64,000 bases of DNA from Neocallimastix lanati (nom. inval.) (GCA_016946835.1 JACVTC010000117.1:19501-83500); one strand, 5' to 3'; numbered from the stretch's first letter, positions 1 through 11,922 are shown. The notes: generated by a model not told the origin, from the letters alone. Numbers and translations are program-made.

Positions 1-53
1 AATATTACTATTACTATTATTTCTATTTCTATTATTACTATTACTATTATTAC

Positions 54-92
<39 letters not shown>

Positions 93-93
93 T
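1..93. repeat. (ATT)n microsatellite at window edge, coding for poly-Asn in the LINE
   Basis: The tract is almost pure ATT triplets with a few CTATT interruptions. Read on the minus strand in the LINE frame it gives AAT codons (Asn) with occasional Ser and Arg. Confidence 0.85.
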
Positions 94-1124
94 GTTGCTG
101 TAATCATAATTACTATTAACAATATCATTTGTTAGGTTGCCACGGTAGAAAGCTTTATATAAAAATAAAATTTTATCATTAACTTTACTACGAATATGAT
201 TGAAAAATGGACAATCAATTAACCAATGACTTATCCATTGTTTATTACTTTTACAACAAAGACAAAAATTAGAACACATTTGATCTATTATTTTTGCAGG
301 TTTAGCAATTCTAGCATCTAATCTATATCTGCTTCGTGCTCTCAATAGCCAATAGAAACCATATGAAAAATCAGGATATTCATAACAAAGTTTAATAAAT
401 TTTGATGTTTCTTCGAATTTGTTTTTGTCATAAAACTCAGCTTTTATAGAATTGATTTTCATATCTCTTTTCCAATAAAAATCCTTGATTTTATTATTGT
501 TATTACCTCTTTTCTCTAGTTTACGTTTAAAAGTTCTACTTTCTTTTGTCCATGTATATTTTCTAGATTTTGGAATATTATTAACTAAATAGGAAATAAT
601 ACAATTCGAATCTTTCCATTTATCAAAACATTTGACTTGAGACAAAGCACACTTAGCTGACAATGGAGGAATATTTAAATCTTTTGAAATAGAATATACA
701 TTGATAAAAGATTTGGCTTTTTGTAAACCTGTAACCCATCTTAATCCTTTATTAATTAATTTCTGAGTATTATTTGTTCTCGCTTTATTTGAACCAAGTA
801 AAGGTGCAAAGTAAGAGACTTTACTAAGTACATAGGAGTTAATAATAATGTTCTTAAATGGAATAGGAATTTTGGAATTTGAAAGAAATTTACTACAGAA
901 AAGAGAGCTTTAGTAACTTTAGAGTAAAGTAATTTAATAATAGGGTTCAACGATAAGCTTTTATCAAATGGTATACCTAAATAGGTATAACATTTAGTTA
1001 TTGGGATTGATTGACCAGCAAGATAAAAAGTAGGATCTCTTTTATTTTGAAAAAGAGGTGTGTCTGGTCGAATCACCATCGTTGCACACTTGTTAATTCC
1101 AAAATTCATCATATTAAATTTACC
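1..1124 (-). pseudogene. LINE polyprotein C-terminal part: RT thumb and CCHC zinc knuckle, frameshifted
   Basis: This continues the reverse transcriptase in the same frame after the TGA. The first 118-residue stretch (1112 down to 756) has the typical post-catalytic segment, including CYTYLGIPFDKSL. Near 899-902, at an AAAA run, homology moves to the neighbouring frame (FLSNSKIPIPFKN, then FAPLLGSNKARTN), consistent with loss of one A/T base. That frame stays open to the window edge. It contains a C-terminal zinc knuckle CX2C-X8-H-X4-C (CLCC..SHWLIDC, around 220-290) and then a long Asn tract encoded by ATT repeats. The two lesions together make the element non-autonomous as read here. I judged the frames by conceptual translation, not by alignment. 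Confidence 0.8.
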
Positions 1125-4109
1125 TCATTCATTTACCTTCTTAAGCATTTTTTTTAACTTAGTTCTTGATGGTGCGCATAGAACAATATCATCTGCAAAG
1201 AGTCCACCACAACATCTAGATTCGCCTAAAGGAATTCCAAGTTCTGAAGAATCATTAAAAATGTCATTAATAAAAAGATTGAAAAGAATTGGTGATAGTG
1301 GACAACCTTGTCTAACTCCTTTCATAATATTAAAAGATTCCGAATATTGATCATCAATTTTAACACTAGCTTTGGAAGTCAAATATAGATTTTTTATAAA
1401 TTGATAACATTTACCTCTAATACCTAAAGCATCTAATTTATATAAAATATTACCTATTGGAACAGAATCATATGCCTTTTTTAAATCTAGAAAAGCTAGG
1501 TAAGTTTCTTTATTATCATTTTTACGCCTTTGACAAATTTCTCGAATTGAAATAAATAAACTAACACATTCTTCTTTAGTACGAAATCCAAATTGCTCTG
1601 GCCTAATAAAATTATTTTTAAGTCCATATTCTGAAATTCTTTTGGAGACTATTTTCGAAATGAGTTTAATACCATTGTTAATCAGAGAGATACCTCGATA
1701 ATTGTCACAATCAGATAGATCATCTCCTTTTTTAGGAATAGATATAATACTTGCTTCATTCCATGAACTAGGAAATTCTCCATTCCAAATTCTTGAGTAT
1801 ATCTTCTGTAAACAATTTAAACCAGAAGAAGAATTATTTACTGAATTTTCGTCATCCGGAGGAATTAAAGCTTTATAAAATTCAATAGGAATTCCATCCG
1901 GGCCTGAAGCTTTATAATTTGGAGTAGCCAAAATTGCTTCTCTAATTTCTTCTATACTGATGTCTTGATTTATATCCCATTCATTGTGTCTCGTATACCT
2001 AATTGTTCCATTGGAAAATTTATTATACCATTCGATTAATGCACTATTGATATCAGAATGGCTTGAAGCAAGTTTTTTATAGTGATTGTGCCATACTTCT
2101 AACTGTTCTTTAGTAGAAGTAGCTAGTTTACCATTTTTGTCCTTTACTGGAGAATTTGACATATTTTTAAATTTATCTACTTTTGCTGTTGTTTTAAGCC
2201 ATTTCCAAGCTTTTTTAGGGTTATGAGATTTCATATATTCACATCCTGTATTAATCCAATGTTGGTATTCAGTTTTCCTATAAATATTACACATATGATG
2301 AATAATTTTGCACATTCTATTATATTTATCAATTAATTCTTCAAATTCATCTAAATTATGATAAGAACCTCTTTTTTTAATGGATTTATATAATTTCATT
2401 TTGAGTTTTTGCAAATTAAATATTTTCTGCGACATATGAAAAAAAGATTTTCGAACTTCTGAAATTGACGTGATATTAAGTTCCTTAGCAATATTGAATG
2501 AAGTTGAAATAAATTTCTTTGAAATATCATCAATACTAATATTAGGATCTGGAATCACTTCCTCTAATACACTAAAATAGTTGTTGTCAAAAATTGATTC
2601 TTTTTCATTTATACATTTTAATCTATCCCATTTAACTGTCTTTTTAGGCAGAGAGAAAGAATTATCTGAATTAACTGATGAAAAACATTTACCTTTTATT
2701 AATAAAGGTTTATGATCCGAAATGGGGGGAAAGTCAATAAAAGTACCATATGAAAGTAAATCTAACATATGATCATTGACAATCGCATGATCTATATCAG
2801 ATTCTCTATTACCTCTACTCCATGAAATTGGGGAGCCCCATAAGGGAAGAATTTTCCAATTACTAAATTTAGAGAGCAAATTACTTAATTTCTCAGTAGG
2901 TAAATTAAAATCACCAACCAACATTGAAGGATGAGAAGAGTGACTATTTAACCAAGACAATATTTCAATTCTAGCAGCTCTAGCATGAAGGCTATGGCCA
3001 CTATGAGGTACGTACACATTACCAATAGAACATTTAGTGAAATTCCAAAAATTATAAGTATACAAGGAAATAATATACTCATAAGTGTTGTTTTCAAAAG
3101 AGGCTTGACAAGAATTATGAAACCCAATATAAAGACCTCTTTTACCGGGAATTTCATTATTAGCTTTTTTGAAGAAATGTTTGTAGTTTTTTAATGATAC
3201 TCGACATGGATATTTACTGCTAGAACCTGAACCATTTCCTGTTTCCTGAAAGCATAAGAAAAGTGGTTTGTACATTGAAATAAAGAATTCAACACTGTCT
3301 TTTTTATCAAAGTTCCATCCATTAGTATTCCAACTGACACATAGAGAAAATTCTTTAACTGTATTATTATTAATATGAGTGTTATTAATATTATTGGAAT
3401 TATTATAATTGATTGAACTGAAATTTGAATTTGAATCTGAGCTTGAAACTGAATTTAAACATAAATTTGAAATTGAACTTGAACTTGTACTTGAACTTGA
3501 ACTTGAACTTGAACTTGTACTTGAACTTGTACTTGAACTTGAACTTGAAATTGTACTTGAACTTGGACTTGAACTTGAACTTGAACTTGTACTTGAACTT
3601 GTACTTGAACTTGAACTTGAGCTTGTACTTGAACTTGAACATGAATCTGTATTTGAACTTGAATTTGAATTTTGACTTGAATCTGCATTTGAATTTGAAG
3701 TAGTGAATAAGTTGATATTATAAGATGAATTCACTTTTTCTGATAAGGCAAAATGTTTCCTTTTGAGTGAAGAAAAACTGTATTTATGATTCCTTTTGCT
3801 ACAATTAATAACGTTAATTGAAGCACGTTTGAAACTATTAACAATACAATCAGAAATAGATGTTAATTCTTCTTCATTACCTACTATTTTAATTTTAAAG
3901 AATGCATCATTAAAATTAGCGATACGTTTAACTGATAAAACCTTATCATTTAATTCATTCAGAGTTTTCTTTAAATGTCTTCTCATTTTGATTTCTGGCC
4001 AAGATCGAAGTCCACGAATAAAGAGTAGTTTCGTATTCTCCATTGGTATACCGTGGCACCTTGAACCTCTTAGAATGAAATTCTTATTTCTTATAAATTG
4101 GATTTCCAT
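1125..4109 (-). pseudogene. LINE polyprotein: endonuclease + reverse transcriptase, stopped after the catalytic box
   Basis: This 994-residue frame holds most of the retrotransposon polyprotein. Residues 1-140 are unique and basic. Residues about 145-235 are a Ser/Thr low-complexity linker. Residues about 255-475 are the APE-type endonuclease, with SWNTNGW, the FCFQETG glutamate, GDFN, the SDIDH aspartate and a final SDHKPL. Residues about 700-994 are the reverse transcriptase, with NYRGISL, the LDLKKAYDSV aspartate, GVRQGCPLSP and the FADD catalytic box at 971-974. These enzymes nick target DNA and copy the element RNA into the nick. The frame ends at a TGA (1125-1127) where the same frame continues directly with GKFNMMNFGINKC, so a former TGG (Trp) codon is the likely origin. 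The catalytic centre is complete but the thumb and zinc knuckle are cut off. Confidence 0.9.
3425..3700 (-). repeat. Hexanucleotide array encoding the Ser/Thr linker of the LINE protein
   Basis: The plus strand shows about 40 imperfect copies of GAACTT with GTACTT variants. On the minus strand this reads as AGT TCA and AGT ACA codons (Ser-Ser and Ser-Thr). The array has almost no stop codons in several frames on either strand, so length changes by whole hexamers leave the LINE frame intact. Confidence 0.85.
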
Positions 4110-4539
4110 AATAGTAATAAAAAACTAAAAATTAATAACTAAAAAAAAAAAAAAATAAAAAAAAGTCAATTTTTATTATAAAGTCTTGAGTATAATGAGA
4201 ATTGTAATAATTTTATATCTTTTTGGAGTAAATAATTTCGATAATTAGTAGTTTGTTGAATGATTGAAAAATAATTTGATTTAGCACTTTTTTCAGTATA
4301 TTATTTAAATTGAATATCATAAAGTATTTAATGACTAAGATTGAATTGATGAAATAAAATGGCACAAAATTAGTAAAGAGTTAAATAAATTACTACAAGA
4401 TTTAGAGTGAATCAATCTCTTACAACGTGATACATGAAATATAAAGTTGAAATACAATTGAATACAATAGATTCTTACATGAGAATAGTAATACTACATG
4501 AAAATAGAAATACAATGAAAATGTATTACTAATTCTTGG

Positions 4540-4770
4540 GTGTAACTTATTTAACAATGTTCCAAAAATGCACCATTATATTCCGCAGTGAGTGTTCACC
4601 AGAAAAATTTTACTAATAACATTACCATTGCGCATAATGTTATTAATTAACATAAAATATAACTTTACTACTATTTTGCACCAGTACTGTGGATCTACTT
4701 TATAAGAGTAAAGTTAATTCCCCTTGCAGGCGATTTAAATACATAAATCGAGTACACCCCTGCTCGGGAA
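4540..4770. other. Relatively GC-rich structured patch of unknown origin
   Basis: This stretch has clearly more G and C than the surrounding noncoding DNA and no long open frame. It contains a perfect 11-bp stem (4614-4624 with 4635-4645, 10-nt loop). It also contains a 53-nt quasi-palindrome (4718-4770) made of nested stems TTCCC/GGGAA, GCAGG/CCTGC and CGATTTA/TAAATCG. The second structure ends exactly where similarity to the LINE begins. I do not recognise a family. Confidence 0.5.
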
Positions 4771-5083
4771 TGGAAAATTTATTAGACCATTCGATTAATG
4801 CACTATTGATATCAGAATGGCTTGAAGCAAGTTTTTTATAGTGATTGTACCATACTTCTAGCTGTTCTTTAGTGGTAGTAGCTAGTTTACCATTTTTGTC
4901 CTTTACTGGAGAATTTGACATATTTTTAAATTTATCTACTTTTGCTGTTGTTTTAAGCCATTTCCAAGCTTTCTTTGGGTTATGAGATTTCATATATTCA
5001 CATCCTGTATTGATCCAATGTTGGTATCCAGTTTTCCTATAAATATTACACATATGATGAATAATTTTGCACATTCTATTATA
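4771..5083 (-). mobile_element. Internal LINE fragment, truncated at both ends
   Basis: These 313 bases match 2012-2324 of the neighbouring LINE without indels and with roughly nine differences (about 97% identity by eye). They encode the segment between endonuclease and reverse transcriptase (MCKIIHHMCNIYRKT through EWSNKF). Neither end is a LINE end: sequence diverges abruptly on both sides, and the left edge abuts the quasi-palindrome. Ordinary 5' truncation keeps the 3' end, so this copy needs rearrangement, gene conversion or template switching. It has no autonomous function. Confidence 0.9.
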
Positions 5084-5892
5084 ATAAATTACTCTATATA
5101 ATTATTTAATAAAAATAAGATTTATAAAATACATAATATATTACACAATTAAAAATATCCAATATCTAAACCTCAATAATAAATATATTACACACACTTT
5201 TAAATCTACAATACTTTTTTTTTATAATTTTTAAAAATATTATAAAAATATGATTTTTATTATTATTATTTTTTATAAAATATTTGTTTATTATTTTTTA
5301 TTTATTTACAAATAATGGAAAAATGAATTTTTTTATTTTTATATATTTATATTTAAAAAATATGTATGCTTAAAAAATAAATTAAGTATAACAACCAACT
5401 CCTAATTTTCGTTTAAAATAAAATTTATAAATTAAAAGTTGCTTATTATAATGATTAATAGATATGTATCAAAAATTCTTTTTATTTTTGGTTTTTGGTT
5501 TTTTTAATTGAATGATAAAAAAAAATTTTTTTTTTTTTTTTTACTATTTATATTTTTTTTTTTTTATCTAAATCTCTATATAAAAACAAAATAGGATATG
5601 ATTTTTTTTTAATATATATTTGTTTTCGATTATCTTTCACTCCTTCAAGGTTTTCTTTCCTAATCAAAGCTACTAATAAAATATATGATGTTTCTCTTTT
5701 TAATTAAAAAAATGATTTACATTTTTATTTCTTATATTGGATAAACTCTTTGAATTATTAAGAGGATAATAGATTTTTTATTAAAATATTTTTTAAAATT
5801 TCTACTAGAATGATTTATAATACATTCCATTAAAAATAATAAAAAAATATTTAAAATTGTATAATTTAAACTATTTATAAATGTTTATGCGC
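5084..5892. other. Noncoding spacer, 3' side of HSP70
   Basis: This is A+T-rich DNA with poly(T) and poly(A) runs (for example 5519-5566) and no credible coding frame. It should contain the 3' untranslated region of the minus-strand HSP70 gene. I see no sharply defined polyadenylation signal among the many AATAAA-like words. Confidence 0.5.
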
Positions 5893-7857
5893 TTAATCAA
5901 CTTCTTCAACAGTTGGACCGTTACCACCTGGAGCAGCACCAGCACCTCCTGGGAAACCTCCTGGAGCAGCACCTCCTGGGAAGCCACCTGGAGCAGCTCC
6001 GGCACCACCAGCACCAGCAGCTTGGTACATCTTAGTCATAATTGGGTTAGCAATTCCTTCTAAGTCCTTTCTCTTACCTTCATATTCATCTTTAGTAGCT
6101 TCTTGGTTATGATCTAACCATTCAATAGTTTCATCAATAGCCTTATTTAATTTTTCCTTATCAGCAGCTTCAAGAAGAGAAGAAATCTTTTCATCAGAAA
6201 TAGAGTTACGGAGTTGGTAAGCGTATGATTCAAGACCATTCTTAGCAGCAACACGTTCAGCAACTTCGGCATCTTCAGCCTTATACTTTTCGGCTTCACT
6301 GACCATACGGTCAATTTCTTCCTTAGATAATCTACCCTTATCGTTAGTAATGGTAATCTTGTTAGATTTACCAGTAGTCTTATCGACAGCAGAAACGTTC
6401 AAGATACCATTAGCATCAATATCGAAAGTAACTTCAATTTGTGGAATACCACGTGGAGCTGGTGGAATTCCGTTTAATTCGAATTTACCTAATAAGTTGT
6501 TATCTTTAGTACGGGCACGTTCACCTTCATAAACTTGAATAAGGACATCAGTTTGATTATCAGCATAAGTAGAGAAGATATTAGATTTCTTAGTTGGAAC
6601 AGTAGTGTTACGCTTAATTAAAGTAGTCATGACACCACCAGCAGTTTCAATACCTAAGGAAAGTGGAGAAACATCTAATAAAAGTAAATCTTGAGTCTTT
6701 TCAGAAGTTTCACCAGAAAGAATAGCAGCTTGAACAGCAGCACCATAAGCAACTGCTTCATCTGGGTTAATGGACTTGGATGGTTCCTTTCCATTAAAGT
6801 ATTGAGAAACTAAACTTTGAATCTTTGGAATACGAGTAGAACCACCAACAAGAACAATTTCATGAATACCAGACTTATCTAACTTGGAATCGTTAAGAAC
6901 CTTTTCAACTGGTTCAATAACATTTCTGAATAAGTCAGAGTTAAGTTCTTCGAAACGAGCACGGGTGATGGAAGTGTAGAAATCAATACCTTCATATAAG
7001 GAATCAATTTCAATAGAAGTTTGAGTAGAAGAAGAAAGAGTACGCTTGGCACGTTCACAAGCAGTTCTAAGACGACGTAAAGATCTTGGGTTAGAAGAGA
7101 TATCCTTCTTGTACTTTCTCTTGAATTCTTGAACAAAGTGACTGACTAATCTGTTATCAAAATCTTCACCACCTAAGTGAGTATCACCAGCAGTAGCCTT
7201 AACTTCGAAAATACCATCTTCAATAGTTAAAAGAGAAACATCGAATGTACCACCACCAAGATCGAAAATTAAAACGTTCTTTTCACCTTCACTCTTCTTA
7301 TCGAGACCATAGGCAATAGCAGCAGCAGTTGGTTCGTTAATGATACGAAGAACATTAAGACCAGCAATAAGACCAGCATCCTTAGTAGCTTGACGTTGGG
7401 AATCGTTAAAGTAAGCTGGAACAGTGATTACAGCGTTAGTTACCTTGTCACCTAAGTAAGCTTCAGCAGTATCCTTCATCTTAGTAAGGACCATAGAAGA
7501 AATTTCTTCAGCAGTGAAATCCTTAGTTTCACCCTTGAATTGAACTTGAATGTATGGCTTACCAGACTTTTCAATAACCTTGAAAGGCCAGTGCTTCATA
7601 TCAGATTGGACTTCAGAATCAGTGAAACGACGACCAATAAGACGCTTAGCATCGAAAACAGTGTTAGTTGGGTTCATGGCAGCTTGATTCTTAGCAGCAT
7701 CACCAATTAAACGTTCAGAATCAGTGAATGCAACAAAAGATGGAGTGGTACGATTACCTTGATCGTTTGGAATAATTTCAACACGATCATTTTGCCAGAC
7801 ACCAACACAGGAATAGGTTGTACCTAAATCAATACCAATAGAAGAAACCTTGGACAT
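5893..7857 (-). CDS. HSP70: Cytosolic heat shock protein 70 (Ssa/HSPA8 type)
   Basis: This is an intronless 654-residue chaperone of normal length for the family. HSP70 binds exposed hydrophobic peptides in an ATP-driven cycle with J-domain and nucleotide-exchange partners. The ATPase domain (about 1-385) shows [12 protein letters not shown] at 9-20, [34 protein letters not shown], the phosphate loop [14 protein letters not shown] and [12 protein letters not shown]. The substrate-binding domain and helical lid follow. The end is a Gly/Ala/Pro-rich tail closing in EEVD, the cytosolic signature that docks TPR co-chaperones. There is no signal or transit peptide. The gene is strikingly more GC-rich and codon-biased than its neighbours, as expected for very high expression. 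No perfect heat-shock element (GAAnnTTC) was found just upstream. Start is the first ATG at [10 protein letters not shown]. Confidence 0.98.
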   Translation of the reverse strand: MSKVSSIGIDLGTTYSCVGVWQNDRVEIIPNDQGNRTTPSFVAFTDSERLIGDAAKNQAAMNPTNTVFDAKRLIGRRFTDSEVQSDMKHWPFKVIEKSGKPYIQVQFKGETKDFTAEEISSMVLTKMKDTAEAYLGDKVTNAVITVPAYFNDSQRQATKDAGLIAGLNVLRIINEPTAAAIAYGLDKKSEGEKNVLIFDLGGGTFDVSLLTIEDGIFEVKATAGDTHLGGEDFDNRLVSHFVQEFKRKYKKDISSNPRSLRRLRTACERAKRTLSSSTQTSIEIDSLYEGIDFYTSITRARFEELNSDLFRNVIEPVEKVLNDSKLDKSGIHEIVLVGGSTRIPKIQSLVSQYFNGKEPSKSINPDEAVAYGAAVQAAILSGETSEKTQDLLLLDVSPLSLGIETAGGVMTTLIKRNTTVPTKKSNIFSTYADNQTDVLIQVYEGERARTKDNNLLGKFELNGIPPAPRGIPQIEVTFDIDANGILNVSAVDKTTGKSNKITITNDKGRLSKEEIDRMVSEAEKYKAEDAEVAERVAAKNGLESYAYQLRNSISDEKISSLLEAADKEKLNKAIDETIEWLDHNQEATKDEYEGKRKDLEGIANPIMTKMYQAAGAGGAGAAPGGFPGGAAPGGFPGGAGAAPGGNGPTVEEVD

Positions 7858-9651
7858 GACGTATTATATATATTTTTATTTGCCTTTAAATTTAGATAAT
7901 TATTATTTTTTTATTTAAATTAACTTTTATTATTTTTTAAATTTATATATCCGTTTATATAAATTTGTTGTTTGTTATTTGTAAAAAAAAAAATATATAA
8001 AAATAAAATATTTTTATTTATATACTGTAAAAATAAATTTAAGTTTTTACTTTGATATAACGTAAAAAAATAAAATTTATTTTAATTATATTGTAAAAAT
8101 TAATTTACAAACTGGTATAAAAAATTTTTTAATTAATTAATATATAAAATATTCTGTTGATTAAAAAGTGAAGAAAAAAAAAAAGAAACTTTTTACAGTG
8201 TTTTTATATTAATTTTTTTTTTTAATATAATTAAAATAAATATCAAATTTTGATTAATATATAATAGTATGGTCTATATATATTATTAATATATGATATT
8301 TATGTATATATTAATAAAATTAACTCATTTTTTCTTTTATTATATAAAATATTAATATATAATAATATAATAATATATAAATAATATATTCAATATCATA
8401 ATAGGATTAATTTTACTTTAGCAATAGAATACATAAATATTTAAAATATATAAATGTATGGATAAATAGATATTTAAATAATTAAATATAATAAAATTTT
8501 TAGCACTTAGATGAAAATATATTATAATATGTTATAATAATACAAATTTGCTCAATATAAAGTTTAAGCTTTTTTAATTTGTATATATTATAATAAATTA
8601 TATAATATATTAACACATATATAAATTAGAATTTTTAGCCAATAAATTTATTTAAATTAAAAAAAAAAAAAAAAAAAAGAAAGAGTTAAGTAAAAAAGAA
8701 ATTTAAATTTACTAAATAATATATTTGTAAATGTATTTAAAATAAGAAGTAATATTCCTTTATATTTTAATATAAGAGCGTATACAATTTAATACATAAA
8801 GGATTTTATTGGTTATAAAAATTTAAATTATTAAATTATTCATATTTTTCCTATATTTAAATTGGTGGATCTTCCAAAGTTCTATTCATTAGTAAGTGAA
8901 TAAATAATATACAAGTAGATAAAAAACTATTTAAATATATAAATAGAAATTTTAAAATATTTATTAAATCATAATTAAATACTTTTATTAAATAGTCATT
9001 TATGGAAAATGATAGAAGGAAAAAGAAAAAAAAATTTAATACAACAAAAAAAGACACCACAAATATCATATCCTATCATCTATCATCATTAAATGGATAA
9101 ATTTATTTTATTTATAGATATGGAAGGAAAATTACAAATATTTAATATTATATATTAAATAATATCATATATTATTAAATAATAAGAATAAAACTGTTAG
9201 CAGATAAATAAAGTATAATAAATATACAAATAAACTGGAATATCAATAGCACTTTTAATATTTTAATCGTACTCTTTACAATTTATAATAAGCAATCCTC
9301 CACTTTATCATTATAAAAAAAACTAGTTATAATATAAATAAGAAGAACCTTTTTAATTAAAGAATTGATAAATTTTGAACATGAACTTTTCGTTCTTTCA
9401 ATTCCTTTACTTGAATAGTGGACGACTTAAACAAGAAATAATTGATATTATTTGTTAAACAATTCAAATAAAGAAGAATAGGCAAATAAACAATACAAAA
9501 TGAATAATACATATTTATTTATTCATTAAATAATTACTTGTTCTATTATCCTACTTTGTAGTATTATTGTATATTTTTCATTTTAATTTAATCTTTATTC
9601 TTATTAATTAATAATTATTATTTACTAAAAAATACTAATTTATAATTTTTC

Positions 9652-9850
9652 ATGTATTTATTTATTTTTATTATTTATTATTCAATTATTTATTATTCAA
9701 TTATTTATTTATTTATTATTATTATTATTTATCATTTATTATTTATCATTTATTATTTATTATTCAATTCTTTATTATTTAATTATTTATTCTTTATTTA
9801 TTATTATTCTTTATTTATTATTTATCATTTATTATTTATCATTTGTTTTA
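9652..9850. repeat. TTATTATT/CAATTATT minisatellite
   Basis: The tract is built from irregular TTATT, TTTATTA and CAATTATT words. It is the same word set as the longer array at 11028-11475, about 1.2 kb away. Confidence 0.7.
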
Positions 9851-9900
9851 TAACATTTATTAATATTTTCTTTTGTTAAATTAAACTAAATGAAATATAA

Positions 9901-9964
9901 AAAATAGCATATAATTTATAATATAAGTAAATTTTCTGTTATATCATAAATTATATGCTATTTT
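9901..9964. repeat. Perfect 19-bp inverted repeat
   Basis: AAAATAGCATATAATTTAT (9901-9919) is perfectly complementary in reverse to 9946-9964, with a 26-nt spacer. The phrase GTAAATTTTCTGTT occurs once in the spacer and once just after the right arm, as a direct repeat. Confidence 0.8.
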
Positions 9965-10675
9965 ATGAGTAAATTTTCTGTTTTTTTCTTTTTTTTTTTT
10001 TTTTTATAATAACAATTATTAAAAAAAATCAACCATTCTATTAAGAATAAGACAGCCTTTTTTTGTTTATTTTAATAAATAAGGAACTATATTTCTTAAA
10101 TTATAATTATTAACAAATATAATCTTAAATTATAATTATTAACAAATATAAATGTACATATTATTTATTCATAAATGTATATATTTTATGTTTAAATGTT
10201 AATATTATTTATATTTTATGCTTAAATATTTAAATATTTATATTATTTTTCACTCTATTTTTTATAATAAACAATAATAAATAGTATTATGACTATTTAA
10301 TATTATTTGGTATTATTTGGTATTATTTATAATTTATAATTTAGTATTTAGTATAGTATTATTATTTATTATTAAATATTTAATTTTAGCAATTATTTAT
10401 TATTTGTTTGTTTGTTTCTAATCTAAAGCTAATCAGTACAAAAAAAAATGAAAAATGAGGCCATAAAGCCTAATAGAACAAAATTTAATAATAAAAAGAA
10501 TAAAAAAGAAAAAAAAAAAGATCAAAACATTTTTTTTTTTTGAAATTAAAACTTTATATTTTAAATCTCAAAATTAAATAATCAATTAAAGTACAATATT
10601 ATATTATTATAGATTATAATATTTATTAATATATATTTTGATATATTATATTGTACATATTATAAATTATAATAT

Positions 10676-10750
10676 ACTTTAGTTTATTGTTATATATAAA
10701 TAAAATTTTATTCCTGTTAATTTATTTTATATATAACAATAAACTAAAGT
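10676..10750. repeat. Perfect 25-bp inverted repeat (hairpin)
   Basis: Bases 10676-10700 (starting ACTTTAGTTTATTG) are the exact reverse complement of 10726-10750, separated by 25 nt. No coding frame is associated. It could be a MITE-like foldback or a replication-slippage product. Confidence 0.85.
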
Positions 10751-11027
10751 TAAATGAAATTAACTTTATTTATATATACGGATTAATTATATAGATTTTA
10801 ATAACTTTAATTATAGACTTTTACAATATATGAAAGATTACTATATATATAATTATAAATAGAGTTATTCATATATCAACATTCAATTTATTTAAAATGA
10901 AATACACTAATTCTATAATTTTAATATAAATATTAATATTAAACTAGAAATAAATATAAAAAAAATGACTAAAAGGACTTTTTAGTAAAAGAGAATTATG
11001 TCTTTTTTATATATTAGTACCATTTTT

Positions 11028-11475
11028 ATTATTCAATTATTTATTATTTATTATTTATTATTTATTATTCAATTATTTATTATTTATTATTTATTATTTA
11101 TTATTCAATTATTTATTATTCAATTATTTATTATTTATTATTTATTATTCAATTATTTATTATTTATTATTATTTATTATTTATTATTCAATTATTTATT
11201 ATTCAATTATTTATTATTTATTATTTATTATTTATTATTTATTATTCAATTATTTATTATTCAATTATTTATTATTTATTATTCAATTATTTATTATTCA
11301 ATTATTTATTATTTATTATTTATTATTTATTATTTATTATTCAATTATTTATTATTCAATTATTTATTATTTATTATTTATTATTCAATTATTTATTATT
11401 CAATTATTTATTATTTATTATTTATTATTTATTTATTATTTATTTATTATTTATTATTCAATTATTCAATTATTT
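11028..11475. repeat. 450-bp minisatellite of TTATTATT and CAATTATT words
   Basis: Units such as ATTATTTATT and ATTCAATT alternate in blocks, giving a spurious open frame of Leu, Ile, Tyr, Phe and Gln. The amino-acid content is explained entirely by the DNA repeat. Confidence 0.85.
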
Positions 11476-11705
11476 ATTATTTAAAGTATAATATACTTTA
11501 TATTACATTTATCATAAGCAATTATTAGCGTTATAATATTCATTCATCAAATTGACAAAAGCTTAATAATAAATAAAAAAATAAAAAATATATTTTTCAT
11601 GATAATTTTGATGCAATATTCATTTTATATAAATATATATTTTATTTTAAAAAATTACTTAGCAAAGATGTTTATCTATGGCCAATTAACAAATATAACT
11701 TTTTG

Positions 11706-11739
<34 letters not shown>

Positions 11740-11849
11740 TATAAAATTCAATAAAATAAAAATAAAAGTTATAAAAATTACATATTAATATTTTATTAGC
11801 AATTTTTTTTTTTAAATGTTCATTATATCGTATTAATTTATTAACTGAG

Positions 11850-11922
11850 TTGGAATAAGTAAATCATATAATATATAATATTATATGATTTATTGTTATA
11901 TTATATGATTCTCTTATTCCAA
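11850..11922. repeat. 25-bp near-perfect inverted repeat, MITE-like
   Basis: The left arm 11850-11874 (TTGGAATAAGTAAATCATAT...) pairs with 11898-11922 with two mismatches. An additional nested palindrome of ATATAATAT type lies between the arms. The whole unit is only 73 bp. Confidence 0.75.

Larger units (their letters stand above)
1..4140 (-). mobile_element. LINE (non-LTR) retrotransposon, nearly full length, 3' end outside window
   Basis: A single long coding frame on the minus strand carries, in order, an N-terminal unique region, a Ser-rich linker, an APE-type endonuclease, a reverse transcriptase and a C-terminal zinc knuckle. That order is diagnostic of an APE-type non-LTR retrotransposon. 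The frame is interrupted by one TGA (1125-1127) and one single-base frameshift (near 899-902). Beyond the zinc knuckle the frame stays open through an Asn-rich ATT microsatellite to the window edge, so the true 3' end and any target-site duplication are not visible. The 5' boundary is placed at the T-rich stretch before the ATG and is approximate. At least three further copies or fragments of the same group lie in this window. I cannot assign a named clade from sequence alone. Confidence 0.9.

Noticed and set aside
8160-8200. Heat-shock element upstream of HSP70
   Set aside because: GAAACTTTT is close to GAAnnTTC but imperfect and isolated; I could not support a true array.
9652-11528. Open frames of 75 and 176 residues made of Leu, Ile, Phe, Tyr
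   Set aside because: They are translations of TTATT/CAATT tandem repeats with no other amino-acid signal.
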